A stretch of 64,000 bases of DNA from Arthrobacter sp. 135MFCol5.1 (lineage in GTDB: Bacteria > Actinomycetota > Actinomycetes > Actinomycetales > Micrococcaceae): assembly GCF_000374865.1 (NCBI RefSeq), contig NZ_KB895463.1, positions 78,820 through 142,819 of the forward strand. Direction: 5' to 3'. This document shows, piece after piece, positions 27,392 to 37,500 of the stretch (positions within the stretch are counted from its first letter, which is position 1; every line of letters starts with the position of its first letter). The position numbers were made by a program, and so were the translations under genes. Under the pieces are notes generated by a model. That model was not told the origin of the DNA. It searched no databases and saw only the letters and a program-made list of their open reading frames with translations.

Positions 27392-27817
27392 ATGGGCCAC
27401 ACCAACGATCCCGCAGTCATTGAACGCCTCATGCGCACCAAAGGGCGGTGGGCCATCGTGGGCCTGACCACCAATGAGTGGCGCGCCGCCTACGATACGT
27501 CGCTGTTCATCCGGGACAAGCTCGGCATGGAAATCATCCCCGTCAACCTGCCCGGCGAACCTGTCCATGGCGAGACCGGGTACCGCACCCTCGCTGACAT
27601 TCCGGCGGAAAAGCGGCCTATCGACGTCGTGGACTGCTTCGTGAACTCGCAGCGGGTGGGTGACGTGGTGGACCAGGCCATCGCCACCGGCGCCAAAGCC
27701 GTATGGCTGCAGCTGGGGGTGATCGACGAAGCCGCCGCGGAACGCGCCAAGGCGGCGGGCCTGGACGTGGTGATGAACGCCTGTCCGGCCCAATGGGCCT
27801 GGAAGTACAACCTCTAG
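27392..27817 (+). CDS. CoA-binding domain (YccU-like) protein
   Basis: A 141-residue Rossmann-type CoA-binding protein. WAIVGLTTNEWRAAYDTSLFI carries the nucleotide-binding loop, and KLGMEIIPVNLPG, VDCFVNSQRVGDVV, AVWLQLGV and VMNACPAQWAW complete the fold. Single-domain members lack an enzymatic partner and their role is unclear. TAGGCT ends 6 nt before the ATG with no ribosome binding site, so it is probably leaderless. It overlaps the convergent dioxygenase gene by 4 nt at CTAG. Confidence 0.88.
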   Translation: MGHTNDPAVIERLMRTKGRWAIVGLTTNEWRAAYDTSLFIRDKLGMEIIPVNLPGEPVHGETGYRTLADIPAEKRPIDVVDCFVNSQRVGDVVDQAIATGAKAVWLQLGVIDEAAAERAKAAGLDVVMNACPAQWAWKYNL

Positions 27818-28842
27818 CGCTTCATCAGCTCCGGATAGTGCCGCTCGGTGACGTCCGGATGGGCGCGCATGCGTCCTTTGAGCATGTTCATGCCAAAGGA
27901 CGCCAACAGGGGGTTGGCGGGATCATCAGTGATGCCCCGTGCCGCGGCCTTCAGCTCCGGAGCCAGGGGGACCGGCTGGATCACCGCGTCCAGCCGGGGC
28001 GACCAGAAGAACGGTACCGAGTAGCGGTCGACGCCAGGAGGCGGCGCCTGGACCCGGTGGATGGTGGCCGCAAGGTACCCCTCGGTGGCTACCTCCAGCA
28101 TCTCGCCCAGGTTCACCACCAGGGCCCCCGGCAGCGGTTCCACCGGCAGCCAGCGGCTGGTACCAGGGGGCAGCACTTCAAGGCCGCCCACATTGTCCTG
28201 CAGCAACAGGGTTACGAAGCCGTAGTCGGCATGCGAGCCCACGCCCTGGTCGCCGGCGGATTCCACCACACCGCCCACGTAGTGCACCAGCTTGCCCATC
28301 CAGGCGGGAGCATCGCGGAATGGTTCGTCGAAGTAGTCTTCGGGAAGTTGCAGCGAAACGGCAATGGCCCTGAGCAGTTCCATGCCCACACCGGACATCA
28401 GCGCGGCCCACTCCATGGCGGCCGGCCGGAGTTCGGGGAACGCCTCTCCGGGCCAGAGATTGGGGCCCTGTAAAAGCCAGTACGGCTGGTCTGCCGGAAC
28501 CTCCGGAACCGGCTCGCGGTCCGGCGAATAATCGATCTGTTCCCGGGCGTCCGCGCGCCCCTGGGTGACTTCGGTACCCATCCGCGTGTAGCCGCGGAAG
28601 TGCGGTGACAAACGGTTGTCCAGCTTCATCCGTTCGTCCAGCGGCAGGTTGAAGAAACGCCGGATGATGTCCAGAAGCTGTTCGGCCTGCCCTGGCCTGC
28701 CCCCGTATCCCGTGATTTGGAAGAACCCGACATTGTGGGTGGCGTGCCGCAGTTGTTCGATGAATTCCGGGCTGAAAGAGCCGTCCGCCTGCCGTGCGGA
28801 ATGCAGGTCCAGAACAGGTATGGGGCCCTGGTCGAGTGACAT
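27814..28842 (-). CDS. Isopenicillin N synthase-family 2-oxoglutarate/Fe(II) oxygenase
   Basis: The 342-residue jelly-roll oxygenase has the iron ligands HADYGFVTLLLQD (HxD, about 205-207) and a distal His in ATIHRVQAP, with RYSVPFFW supplying the oxoglutarate-binding RxS. The N-terminal DIOX_N-like part is VLDLHSARQ...HNVGFFQITGYG. The substrate is unknown; clustering gives no pathway. TAGTCT ends 6 nt before the ATG on the minus strand, so a leaderless mRNA is likely. Confidence 0.88.
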   Translation of the reverse strand: MSLDQGPIPVLDLHSARQADGSFSPEFIEQLRHATHNVGFFQITGYGGRPGQAEQLLDIIRRFFNLPLDERMKLDNRLSPHFRGYTRMGTEVTQGRADAREQIDYSPDREPVPEVPADQPYWLLQGPNLWPGEAFPELRPAAMEWAALMSGVGMELLRAIAVSLQLPEDYFDEPFRDAPAWMGKLVHYVGGVVESAGDQGVGSHADYGFVTLLLQDNVGGLEVLPPGTSRWLPVEPLPGALVVNLGEMLEVATEGYLAATIHRVQAPPPGVDRYSVPFFWSPRLDAVIQPVPLAPELKAAARGITDDPANPLLASFGMNMLKGRMRAHPDVTERHYPELMKR

Positions 28843-28887
28843 GCTCGCAGACTAGCACCGCGCAGTCCGGCTTTATAGGCTTCCTTC

Positions 28888-29301
28888 ATGGACCCAACTG
28901 AGCTGAGGACGATCTGCCTTTCGTTCCCGGGAGTATATGAGGATTTTCCGTTCGGACCGGAAACCTCAGTCTTCAAGGTCCGTGCCCATATCGCCGGGGG
29001 CGCCCGGCACGAGGCCAAGTTGTTCGCCGTGTCCACCATGGACGAGCGCGACTTTTCGGTGAGCCTGAAGTGTGAACCGGCGCTGGCGGTACAGTTGCGC
29101 GCAGTGCACCCGGAGATTACCGGTGCGTGGCATATGAACAAGACCCATTGGAACGGGGTGCGCCTTGATGGCAACCTGCCGGCAGCGATGATCCGGGACA
29201 TGATGGAGGATTCCTATGACCTGGTGGTGGCCGGCCTGAGCCGGAAGCAGCAGGAGCAACTGGGGTGGGCGCGCCTCGAAAGGGCCGGAAGCGATGATTG
29301 A
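28888..29301 (+). CDS. MmcQ/YjbR family protein
   Basis: A 137-residue MmcQ/YjbR protein (CyaY-like fold, often called DNA-binding): FPGVYEDFPFGPETSVFKV, then SLKCEPALAVQLRAVHPEITGAWHMNKTHWNGV, and MEDSYDLVVAGL near the end. The specific job is unknown. TAGGCT ends 6 nt before the ATG. It starts a run of three overlapping plus-strand genes (DUF1990 and a monooxygenase-like protein follow); the next ATG lies inside its last codons. Confidence 0.85.
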   Translation: MDPTELRTICLSFPGVYEDFPFGPETSVFKVRAHIAGGARHEAKLFAVSTMDERDFSVSLKCEPALAVQLRAVHPEITGAWHMNKTHWNGVRLDGNLPAAMIRDMMEDSYDLVVAGLSRKQQEQLGWARLERAGSDD

Positions 29302-29848
29302 AGAGGGACACCCCGGGGGTGGCCTGAACTACCCCGGCGCCGGAAGCACTGAAGCCGGCACGGCTCCGGCCGGGTATGGCCGCGTCCTCAGGGAGGCTTA
29401 CCTTGGCTCCGGGACCACAGTGTACCGGCACGTCGCGGACGGCATCCTTGGCTGGGAGCTGCAGCGGCGGGCCGGGCTGCGGGTCCGTGCGGGGTCACCG
29501 AGGGCGGCGCCCGGCGTTCGCGTGGTGAGCGGATTCGGCGTCGGGCCCTTCCGCCTGAATGCGCCGTGCCAGGTGGTGTGGGTCCACGAACCTTCGGACC
29601 TGGACGGGCCGCAATCGGCCGGCTTTGGCTACGGTACGCTTCCCGGCCATCCCGCCCGTGGCGAAGAGTCCTTCGAAGTGGAGCTTGATGGGGAGGGGAA
29701 GGTGTGGCTTCGGATCCGCGCCTTCAGCAAGCCCGCCAACTGGTTCTACGCCGCCGGCGGACCAGTCACCCGCGCCGCACAGCGGCACGTTACTTCCCGG
29801 TACATTGAAGGGGCACGCTCTCTCGCCGCGGAAGGAACATCCCAGTGA
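29294..29848 (+). CDS. DUF1990 family protein
   Basis: A 184-residue DUF1990 protein: YRHVADGILGWELQRRAGLRV, GPFRLNAPCQVVWV, FGYGTLPGHPARGEESFEVEL and RAFSKPANWFYAAGGPVTRAAQ. A START-like fold is likely for this family, but no function is established. The ATG overlaps the end of the MmcQ gene by 8 nt, and its stop overlaps the next GTG, so the three genes are co-transcribed. Confidence 0.85.
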   Translation: MIEEGHPGGGLNYPGAGSTEAGTAPAGYGRVLREAYLGSGTTVYRHVADGILGWELQRRAGLRVRAGSPRAAPGVRVVSGFGVGPFRLNAPCQVVWVHEPSDLDGPQSAGFGYGTLPGHPARGEESFEVELDGEGKVWLRIRAFSKPANWFYAAGGPVTRAAQRHVTSRYIEGARSLAAEGTSQ

Positions 29849-30162
29849 TCTTTATCGTCGTCAAGTTCAAGGTCAAGCCCGAATGGTCTGAACGCTGGCC
29901 GGACCTCGTTGCGGACTTCACCCAGGCCACCCGGCAGGAACCGGGCAACCTGTGGTTCGACTGGTCCCGCAGCTTGGAGGACCCCAACGAATACGTCCTG
30001 GTGGAAGCCTTCAAGGACGACGCTGCCGGCGACCACGTCAACAGTGACCACTTCAAGAAGGCCATGGCGGACATGCCGCAAGCCCTTGTGGAAACACCGA
30101 AAATCGTCAGCCGCCAGTTCGACGGCGAAGGCTGGGACCTGATGGGTGAACTCACCATCTGA
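29845..30162 (+). CDS. Antibiotic biosynthesis monooxygenase (ABM)-domain protein
   Basis: A 105-residue ferredoxin-like ABM domain: MIFIVVKFKVKPEWSERWPDL, EPGNLWFDWSRSLEDPNEYVLVEAFKDD and DHVNSDHFKKAMADMP. Related small proteins act as quinol monooxygenases or stress dimers. The GTG start overlaps the DUF1990 stop (GTGA). Confidence 0.85.
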   Translation: MIFIVVKFKVKPEWSERWPDLVADFTQATRQEPGNLWFDWSRSLEDPNEYVLVEAFKDDAAGDHVNSDHFKKAMADMPQALVETPKIVSRQFDGEGWDLMGELTI

Positions 30163-30181
30163 CCCTCGATAGCATGAACCC

Positions 30182-30475
30182 ATGTGGATCGGTTGGATCG
30201 AGTTCGACATACTGCTGGGGCCGGTCCACAGCCTCAAGGAGAAGCGCTCGGTTGTCAGGCCGCTGCTGGCGGAACTGAGGCGCCGGTTCGATGTCTCGGT
30301 GGCTGAGGTGGGGGACCACAGCCAGTACCGGCGCACACAGCTGGGCGTCGGCTTGGTTTCTGCTGACCGGGCGCACCTCGTGGAGGTGCTTGCCGCCGTC
30401 GAGCGCTTCGTGGCAGCCCTGCCGGAGATTGAGCTGCTCAGCGCCCGCCAGCGGGAGCTCCACAGCGAGGACTGA
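30182..30475 (+). CDS. DUF503 family protein (YlxP-like)
   Basis: A 97-residue ferredoxin-fold protein: MWIGWIEFDILLGPVHSLKEKRSVVRPLLAELRRRFDVSVAEVG, then a GLVSADRAHLVEVLAAVERF segment. YlxP-type members often lie next to ribosome-binding factor genes, but this copy does not. TAGCAT ends 6 nt before the ATG, consistent with a leaderless mRNA separate from the gene ending 19 nt upstream. Confidence 0.88.
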   Translation: MWIGWIEFDILLGPVHSLKEKRSVVRPLLAELRRRFDVSVAEVGDHSQYRRTQLGVGLVSADRAHLVEVLAAVERFVAALPEIELLSARQRELHSED

Positions 30476-30489
30476 ACCGGTCCTTAAAT

Positions 30490-30537
30490 GCGGACGGACA
30501 CCCAAAGCCCTCTCTATGGGCTTGAGTGTCCGTCCGC
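30490..30537. terminator. Bidirectional hairpin between DUF503 and purL
   Basis: GCGGACGGACAC pairs perfectly with GTGTCCGTCCGC, extended by an imperfect AAGCCC/GGGCTT inner stem with loop TCTCTAT. It lies 12 nt before the end of purL (minus strand) and 14 nt after the DUF503 stop. Confidence 0.75.
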
Positions 30538-30549
30538 GTTCTGTGGGGC

Positions 30550-32859
30550 CTAGCCGAAGTACTTCGGCAGTGTCCCTTCGTGGGCTTCGCGGAGTGCGTC
30601 GAGGGACAGCCCCTCCACGCCGTTGATCTCCAGCTTGCCGCTGGCCGCATCCACCACGCCGATGCGGGTGTGGGCAAAGCCGCGGGCGGTGCACATGTCC
30701 GTGAAGCGGACCTCCTCGGAACGGGGAACGCCTACCACGGCACGGCCCTGCGACTCGGAGAAGAGCGCCGTGAACAGGTCCACGCCGTCGCGGTCCATGA
30801 CGTCCTGAAGCGCGATCCTGGCGCCAACGCCGTAACGCAGCGAGGACTCCACCAGGGCAGCCGCGAGGCCTCCTTCGGAGAGGTCGTGCGCGGAGTCGAT
30901 CATGCCGTCGCGGGACGCGTTGATCAGGATTTCACCCAGTGCGCGTTCGGCCTCGAGGTCCACCTTCGGCGGCTGGCCGCCCAGGTGGCCGCGCATGTTC
31001 GCCCACTCGGAACCATCCAGCTCGGCGCCCGTGGTGCCCAGCAGGTAGATGGCCTGGCCGTCCTCGCGCCAGCCCGACGGCGTGCGGCGGGCGACGTCGT
31101 CGAGCTTGCCCAGGACCGCCACCACGGGGGAGGGGTGGATGGGCGTGGTGCCCGTCTGGTTGTAGAGCGAGACGTTGCCGCCGGTGACCGGGATTCCCAG
31201 CACCATGCAGGCGTCGGACAGGCCGCGGATGGCCTCGGCGAGCTGCCACATGACGTCCGGGTCCTCGGGGGAGCCGAAGTTCAGGCAGTCGCTGACGGCC
31301 ATGGGGATGGCGCCGGCAGTGGCCACGTTGCGGTAGGCCTCCGCCAGGGCCAGCTGCGCGCCGTGGTACGGATCGAGGTAGGTGTAGCGGCCGTTGGCGT
31401 CGGTGGCCAGGGCAACGCCCAGGCCGGTTTCCTCGTCCACCCGGACCACGCCGGCGTCATCGGGGAATGCCATGGCGGTGTTGCCGCCGACGTAGCGGTC
31501 GTACTGGTTGGTGATCCAGGACTTGGAGCACATGTTCGGCGATGCCACGAGATCGGTGACGGCCTTGGCCAGCTCAGCAGGGGCTGCCGGCCGGCCGGCG
31601 TCCTGCACCGAGCCCGTGAAGGTGTCGGCCTGGACGGCATCCTGCCACTCGGGGCGGGCGAACGGGCGGTCGTAGACCGGGCCGTCGTGGGCCACGGTGC
31701 GGGGGTCGACGTCGACGATCACGTCGCCTTCCCACGTGATGATGAGGCGGCCGGTGTCGGTCACCTCGCCCAGCCAGGAATACTCAACAGCCCACTTGTC
31801 CATCACGGCCTCGAACGCTTCCACGTTTTCGGGGGTGACCACGGCCATCATGCGTTCCTGCGATTCGGACATCAGGATCTCGCCCGGGGTCAGCGTGGGG
31901 TCGCGGAGCAGGACGGAGGTCAGCTCAACCTGCATGCCGCCGTCACCGTTGGAGGCGAGCTCCGACGTGGCGCAGGAGATGCCTGCGGCGCCGAGGTCCT
32001 GGATGCCTTCCACCAGGGAACCCTTGAAGAGCTCCAGGCAGCACTCGATGAGGACCTTCTCGGCGAAGGGATCGCCCACCTGCACGGCGGGGCGCTTGGA
32101 GGGCTTGGTGTCATCAAAGGACTCGGAGGCCAGCACGGAGGCGCCGCCGATGCCGTCGCCGCCGGTGCGGGCACCGAACAGGACCACCTTGTTGCCTTTG
32201 CCGGAGGCGTTGGCCAGGCGGATGTCCTCGTGCCGCATGACGCCCACGGCGAGCGCGTTGACCAGCGGGTTGCCCTGGTACACGGAGTCGAAGACCATTT
32301 CTCCGCCGATGTTGGGCAGGCCCAGGGAGTTGCCGTAGCCGCCGATGCCGGCAACCGCGCCGTGCATGACGCGGGCCGTGTCCGGGTGGTCGATGGCGCC
32401 GAAACGCAGCGGGTCCATTACGGCAACCGGGCGGGCGCCCATGGAAATGATGTCGCGGACAATGCCGCCGATGCCGGTCGCGGCGCCTTGGTAGGGCTCA
32501 ACGAACGACGGCGAGTTGTGCGATTCGATCTTGAAGGTCACGGCCCAGCCGTCCCCCAGGTTGGTCACGCCGGCGTTTTCGCCGATGCCCACCAGCATGT
32601 CCTTCTTCATTTCCTCGGTGACCTTCTGGCCGAACTGGCGCAGGTGGTTCTTGGAGGACTTGTAGGAGCAGTGCTCGCTCCACATGACGGAGTACATGGC
32701 CAGTTCGGCGCCGGTGGGGCGGCGGCCCAGGACCTTGACGATCTCGTCGAATTCGTTCCGCTTCAGGCCAAGTTCAGCCCAGGGCAGCTCGGTATCCGGG
32801 GTCTTGGCTGCGTTCTCGACGGTGTCGATGTTGAACTTCTTGGTGGTTTCGGTGGTCAC
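30550..32859 (-). CDS. purL: Phosphoribosylformylglycinamidine synthase subunit II
   Basis: A 769-residue small-type PurL, the ATP-dependent synthetase subunit that converts FGAR to FGAM using ammonia from PurQ with PurS as the bridge. [15 protein letters not shown] near residue 55 contains the catalytic His. [30 protein letters not shown] and [15 protein letters not shown] are further AIR-synthase-like signatures. GTG start overlapping the purQ stop by 4 nt (GTGA). It is the last gene of purSQL and ends at a strong hairpin. Confidence 0.96.
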   Translation of the reverse strand: MTTETTKKFNIDTVENAAKTPDTELPWAELGLKRNEFDEIVKVLGRRPTGAELAMYSVMWSEHCSYKSSKNHLRQFGQKVTEEMKKDMLVGIGENAGVTNLGDGWAVTFKIESHNSPSFVEPYQGAATGIGGIVRDIISMGARPVAVMDPLRFGAIDHPDTARVMHGAVAGIGGYGNSLGLPNIGGEMVFDSVYQGNPLVNALAVGVMRHEDIRLANASGKGNKVVLFGARTGGDGIGGASVLASESFDDTKPSKRPAVQVGDPFAEKVLIECCLELFKGSLVEGIQDLGAAGISCATSELASNGDGGMQVELTSVLLRDPTLTPGEILMSESQERMMAVVTPENVEAFEAVMDKWAVEYSWLGEVTDTGRLIITWEGDVIVDVDPRTVAHDGPVYDRPFARPEWQDAVQADTFTGSVQDAGRPAAPAELAKAVTDLVASPNMCSKSWITNQYDRYVGGNTAMAFPDDAGVVRVDEETGLGVALATDANGRYTYLDPYHGAQLALAEAYRNVATAGAIPMAVSDCLNFGSPEDPDVMWQLAEAIRGLSDACMVLGIPVTGGNVSLYNQTGTTPIHPSPVVAVLGKLDDVARRTPSGWREDGQAIYLLGTTGAELDGSEWANMRGHLGGQPPKVDLEAERALGEILINASRDGMIDSAHDLSEGGLAAALVESSLRYGVGARIALQDVMDRDGVDLFTALFSESQGRAVVGVPRSEEVRFTDMCTARGFAHTRIGVVDAASGKLEINGVEGLSLDALREAHEGTLPKYFG

Positions 32860-33641
32860 TTGTCGCCTCCCACAATCTTGTTCAGTACGGAGGTGAAGAA
32901 GCCGAGGCCGTCGGTGTCGGAACCGCCGGCGCCCGTCTCACGGGAGAACGCAGCCTCGGGGCCGAAGCCCGGCTCAACGGCGTGCTCCGGGTGCGGCATG
33001 AGGCCCACCACGTTGCCTGCGGCGTTGGAGATGCCGGCGATGTCGCGGCGGGAGCCGTTCGGGTTGAAACCGACGTAGCGGAACACCACGCGGCCCTCGG
33101 CCTCAAGGGCGTCCAGGGTCTTCTCGTCCGCGATGTACTGGCCGTCCTGGTTCTTCAGCGGGATGGTGATCTCCTGGCCCGCCTGGTAGTCCAGCGTCCA
33201 CGCGGTGTTGGCGTTCTCGACGCGCAGCACCTGGTCGCGGCAGAGGAACTTCAGGTGGTCGTTCTTGATCATGGAACCGGGCAGCAGGTGCGACTCGGTG
33301 AGAATTTGGAAGCCGTTGCAGATGCCCAGCACGGGGAGCTTGGCATCGCTGTTCGCGGCGTCGATGATCTTTGACATCAGCGGGGCGAAACGGGCGATCG
33401 CGCCGGCGCGCAGGTAATCGCCGTAGGAGAATCCGCCGGGGATGACCACGGCGTCCACGTCGCCAAGTTCCGTGTCGCCGTGCCAGAGTTCGACGGCGGT
33501 GGCACCGGCCAGGCGGACGGCGCGGGCGGCGTCGCGGTCGTCAAGGGTCCCGGGGAAAGTCACGACGCCGATCCGGGCGCCGGCGAGGCGCGGCTCTGCG
33601 GCGACGGCCACGGCCTCGCCGATCAGGGGAAGTTCAGTCAT
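32856..33641 (-). CDS. purQ: Phosphoribosylformylglycinamidine synthase subunit I (glutaminase)
   Basis: A 261-residue class I glutamine amidotransferase. The nucleophile Cys is in [33 protein letters not shown] forms the oxyanion region, and His/Glu are in [11 protein letters not shown]. The first 22 residues before [13 protein letters not shown] are longer than in most PurQ proteins. It releases ammonia for PurL. purS ends one base before its ATG. Confidence 0.95.
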   Translation of the reverse strand: MTELPLIGEAVAVAAEPRLAGARIGVVTFPGTLDDRDAARAVRLAGATAVELWHGDTELGDVDAVVIPGGFSYGDYLRAGAIARFAPLMSKIIDAANSDAKLPVLGICNGFQILTESHLLPGSMIKNDHLKFLCRDQVLRVENANTAWTLDYQAGQEITIPLKNQDGQYIADEKTLDALEAEGRVVFRYVGFNPNGSRRDIAGISNAAGNVVGLMPHPEHAVEPGFGPEAAFSRETGAGGSDTDGLGFFTSVLNKIVGGDK

Positions 33642-33642
33642 T

Positions 33643-33894
33643 TCAGGCCTCGACGACCTCGACGTTGACGACGTCCTCGATCACGGGGTTGGACAGGAGT
33701 GTCTCGGCGGCATCGCGGGCCTGGGCCAGGATTTCTTCCGTCACCTCGCCGTCGACCGTCAGTTCGAAGCGCTTGCCCTGGCGGACAGAGCTGAAGCTGG
33801 TGAAGCCCAGCCGGGGGAGAGCGCCAACGATCGCCTTCCCCTGCGGGTCCAGAATCTCGGGCTTGGGCATGACGTCAACAACGATCCGGGGCAT
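33643..33894 (-). CDS. purS: Phosphoribosylformylglycinamidine synthase subunit PurS
   Basis: An 83-residue Pur[22 protein letters not shown] then [20 protein letters not shown]. It is the small bridging subunit of the three-part FGAM synthase. The ATG at 33894 follows AGGAGT; the longer frame upstream is not supported. TAGAAT on the minus strand at 34013-34008 is a candidate -10 hexamer for the purSQL operon, leaving a leader of about 105 nt, but no matching -35 is obvious. Confidence 0.93.
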   Translation of the reverse strand: MPRIVVDVMPKPEILDPQGKAIVGALPRLGFTSFSSVRQGKRFELTVDGEVTEEILAQARDAAETLLSNPVIEDVVNVEVVEA

Positions 33895-34139
33895 CCGGCA
33901 ACTCCTGTGCGTGAGCTTGGTTAAGGGCGCAGCGGAGTGGTGCCGTCTCACGCCGTACCGGGGTGTCGGGGACATGGTGGACGGGCGCTCCGCGAGCTTG
34001 CCCTATCATTCTACCGGCCCGGGCCCATGCCGCCGCATTCCGCATGTTCATGGAGTAGACCCCGATCCGGGAGGACCGGGGTGGAGGCCCGAAGGATGTG
34101 CTTCTGGAGTTGCCGGAGGGCGTTCACTAGGATTGGTTG

Positions 34140-34325
34140 ATGGCGCAAAATTCCAAGTCCGTGCTGTTGCCGATGGTTGCCGCTGCCGTTTTTGCCGGCC
34201 TGGGCAGGATGGTGCTGCAGAAGGTGAAGGCGGACCGCATGGCCCGCGAAACCCGGGTCGCCGGCCCGCTGGACGAGAAGACCCGGCAGTGGATCAGCGA
34301 CGTGGTGCGGACCCCACGCCACTAG
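34140..34325 (+). CDS. Small hypothetical protein with one hydrophobic segment
   Basis: A 61-residue protein of unknown family. It has a hydrophobic N-terminal stretch (VLLPMVAAAVFAGLGRMVL, about residues 8-26) and a basic/charged remainder (KVKADRMARETRV, then DEKTRQWISDVVRTPRH). It may be a membrane-associated peptide. TAGGAT ends 6 nt before the ATG, and a strong terminator starts 30 nt after the stop, so it looks like a complete single-gene unit. Confidence 0.6.
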   Translation: MAQNSKSVLLPMVAAAVFAGLGRMVLQKVKADRMARETRVAGPLDEKTRQWISDVVRTPRH

Positions 34326-34355
34326 CCGCGCGGAATTCATTCCCCAGCAACTCCG

Positions 34356-34380
34356 GGGCGCCCTTCGGGGCGCCCTTTTT
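34356..34380 (+). terminator. Intrinsic terminator with T-tract
   Basis: GGGCGCCC-TTCG-GGGCGCCC followed by TTTTT. The UUCG tetraloop and five T's make this one of the clearest intrinsic terminators in the window. Confidence 0.85.
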
Positions 34381-34406
34381 GCATGCCCGAATGTTCCGGC
34401 GGGACG

Positions 34407-34450
34407 GATATGACAAGCGAAAATTTCCAAAATGTGCTCTATGTCATATC
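34407..34450. promoter_or_regulatory. Spaced inverted repeat upstream of the subtilase gene
   Basis: GATATGACA (34407-34415) and TGTCATATC (34442-34450) are perfect 9-bp inverted copies separated by 26 bp of AT-rich DNA. The spacing suits two operator half-sites or a looped pair around a promoter. They lie 128-171 bp before the protease start. Confidence 0.5.
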
Positions 34451-34490
34451 TCGCTCTCAGTCTGTACCCTGTGAACAGTCTGGTCTCAGC

Positions 34491-34511
34491 TAATTACAAG
34501 ATCTGTAATTA
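34491..34511. promoter_or_regulatory. 21-bp palindrome upstream of the subtilase gene
   Basis: TAATTACA-AGATC-TGTAATTA has perfect 8-bp arms. Very AT-rich in a GC-rich genome and 67 bp before the protease start, it is a probable operator. The regulator is unknown. Confidence 0.55.
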
Positions 34512-34577
34512 CTTCTGCAGTTCCAGTCGTCTGGGGCGCCCACCAAGTCTGGGCGGTACATCGTGAAAGGGTTGCGC

Positions 34578-37500
34578 GTGAAATCAACTGGAAAGAGCCC
34601 CTTGCGGGCTGGGGGACTTCGGAAGGCAGCCGCCCTGGCTGTCGGGTTGCCCCTCCTCATAAGCTCGCTGGCAGTAACGCCGGCCACGGCGGCGCCGGGG
34701 AGCCAAAGCCTCGAGAATGCCGCCGCCACCACGAAAGACAGCCAGTTCAAGGACGGCCGGTACATCGTGGTCTTGGCCGGCCCGGCTGCAGCAGCCTACG
34801 AGGGCGGAGCCGCCGGGCTTGGCGCAACCAAGCCGCAGCAAGGCCGCAAACTGGACGCCGGCAGCCCAAACTACAAAGCCTACGACGCGCACCTGCGCCA
34901 GCAGCAGCGTGACGTTGCGGGAGCCCAGGGAGTATCCCCGGCCAAGCAGTACACCGCCGCCCTCAACGGATTCACCGCGGAGCTGACCGCCCACCAGGCG
35001 GCCGAACTGTCCAAGGACAAGCGCGTGCTCGTGGTGGCGCCGGACGTCGAGAACAAACCCGACTACACCACCACCGACTTCCTCAAGCTCACCGGTCCGG
35101 ACGGGACCTGGGCCAAGCAGTTCGGGGGTGAAGCCAACGCCGGCAAGGGCGTGGTGGTGGGCGTCATCGATTCCGGCTACGCCCCGGACAACCCCTTCCT
35201 CCAGGGCGAACCGCTGCAGCCCCTGCAGGGTACGCCGCAGGTGGGCGTCCCCTACCGCACCGGCGACGGCAAGATTGCGATGCTCAAGGCGGACGGAACC
35301 ACCTTTGAAGGCGAATGCCAAAAAGGCCAGGGAACCGGTGCCGGCTTCGACGGCTCGCTCTGCAACTCCAAGGTGATCGGCGCCCGCTACTTCGCCGACT
35401 CCTTCCTCCAGTACGTGACCCCGGGCGATCGGGCCCCCGAGGAGCAGATTTCCCCGGTGGACGTGGGCAGCCACGGCACCCATACGGCCACAACGGCAGC
35501 GGGCAATGCCAACGTCGAGCAGGTCATTGATGGGGCCAGCTTCGGAAAGAGCTCCGGCGTGGCTCCGGCGGCCAAGGTATCGGTCTACAAGGTGTGCTGG
35601 GAGGACACCAACCCGGACACCGGCGGTTGCTACTCGTCATCGTCGGTTGAGGCCGTCGACGCGGCCATCAAGGACGGCGTGGACGTCCTGAACTACTCAA
35701 TTTCGGGCAACAACAACAGCACCACCGATCCCGTGGCGCTCGCCTTCCTGAACGCAGCCGCCGCAGGCGTCTTCGTGTCGGCCTCTGCCGGAAACTCCGG
35801 CCCGACGGCCTCCACCGTGAACCATGCCTCACCGTGGCTGACCACCGTGGCCGCCTCCACCTTTCCCAGCGACCTGGTGGGAACGGTCAAGGTTTCCGAT
35901 GGTTCGCTGTACCGCGGCGCTTCCATCATGAAATCAGAGGTTGCGGACAAGCCTGTCGTGGTGGCCGCTGCTGCCGCTGCTCCCGGGGCGGCCAACGCCA
36001 ACCTGTGCGGGCCCGGAACCCTGGACCCCGCCAAGGTGGCCGGCAAAGTGGTGGTCTGTGACCGTGGAGTAGTGGACCGGACTGCCAAGAGCCAGGAAGT
36101 CCAGGACAAGGGCGGTGTCGGCATGATCCTGGTGAATCTCACCAGCAGCTCCGAGGACGCCGACAACCACGTCATTCCCACCGTCCACGTCAACGCGCCC
36201 AAGAGCCTGGAATTGAAGTCCAAGCTGCAGGCAAACACGGCACTGACGGTGAGCCTGGTCAAGGGTGACCTGACCGGACTTCCCCCGGCGCCGGCGCCCC
36301 AGATCGCGGGCTTCTCGTCCCGCGGGCCCACCCTCGCTTCAGGCGGCGACCTGCTCAAGCCTGATATTTCCGCCCCTGGCGTGAACGTCCTTGCCGGCGT
36401 CTCCACGATCGGCAACCATGGCGACCAGTTCGGCTTCATGTCCGGTACGTCCATGGCCGCACCGCACATTGCCGGCTTCGGCGCCCTCGTGCTTGGCAAG
36501 CAACCGAAGTGGTCACCCGCCATGGTGAAGTCGGCCATGATGACCACCGCCTACCCGCTGGTCAACGCGGACGGGTCGCCCAACACGGATCCGTTCCAGG
36601 GCGGCGCCGGCCACATCGACTCCACCCGGGTGCTCGATCCCGGCCTCGTTTACGACTCCGGCATCCAGGATTGGCTTGGTTTCCTGAACGGACAAGGCGT
36701 TGATACCGGGGCCCCGCAGGCGGGCTCCATCGCCGCCCGCGACCTCAACCTCCCGTCGGTCGCCTTGGGCAGCCTGGTGGGTGAGGTCCAGGTCAAGCGC
36801 AAGCTGACGGCCCTGGTGCCGGGCATGTACCGGCCCGAGGTGAACATGCCGGGCTTCAACGTCAATGTCGAACCCAAGGCGCTGAACTTCGCCAAGGCCG
36901 GACAAACGCGTGAAGTAACACTGACCATCCGGAACGTCAGCGCACCGGTCGGCAAATTCAGCACCGGAAGCCTCACGTGGAAGGGCCCGCGGACCGTCAC
37001 ATCGCCGATTGCCATCCGCCCGGTCGACGCCCAGATCGCTCCGTCGTTCTCGTTCAGCTCGGCCACGGGCACGGGCAGCGGCTCCATGGAGCTGGTGTCG
37101 GGCTCGGACAGCCCGATCGCCGTCGGCGTGGAAGGCCTGGCGCCACTGAACCAGACCGCGATCACCAAGACCCCGGGCGCGTACGCACCCACGAATGATG
37201 CCCACAACGCCCTGGTCCAGGTGCAGGTTCCCGCCGGCTCCACCTTCGCGCGGCTGGGCATCCAGGCGCAGTCGAACGACGTCGACTGGGACATGGTGGT
37301 GTACGCACCCAACGGTTCGGGCGGCTTGACGGCAACCCAGGTGGCAACGGCCTCGGCGAGCGAATTCCTTGACCTGGAATCGCCCCGGCCGGGCACCTAT
37401 TACGTGGTGGCCAACCTGTACGCCACCCCGGACAATGGGCCTGCCACTGCCTCGGTCCAGGCGGTGAGCTTTGCGGGCGACGCCGGCAACCTCACCGTCA

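Noticed and set aside
30526..33078. 850-codon plus-strand open frame opposite purL
   Set aside because: It is the antisense shadow of purL/purQ, made open by GC-rich third positions. The minus-strand proteins are clearly PurL and PurQ.
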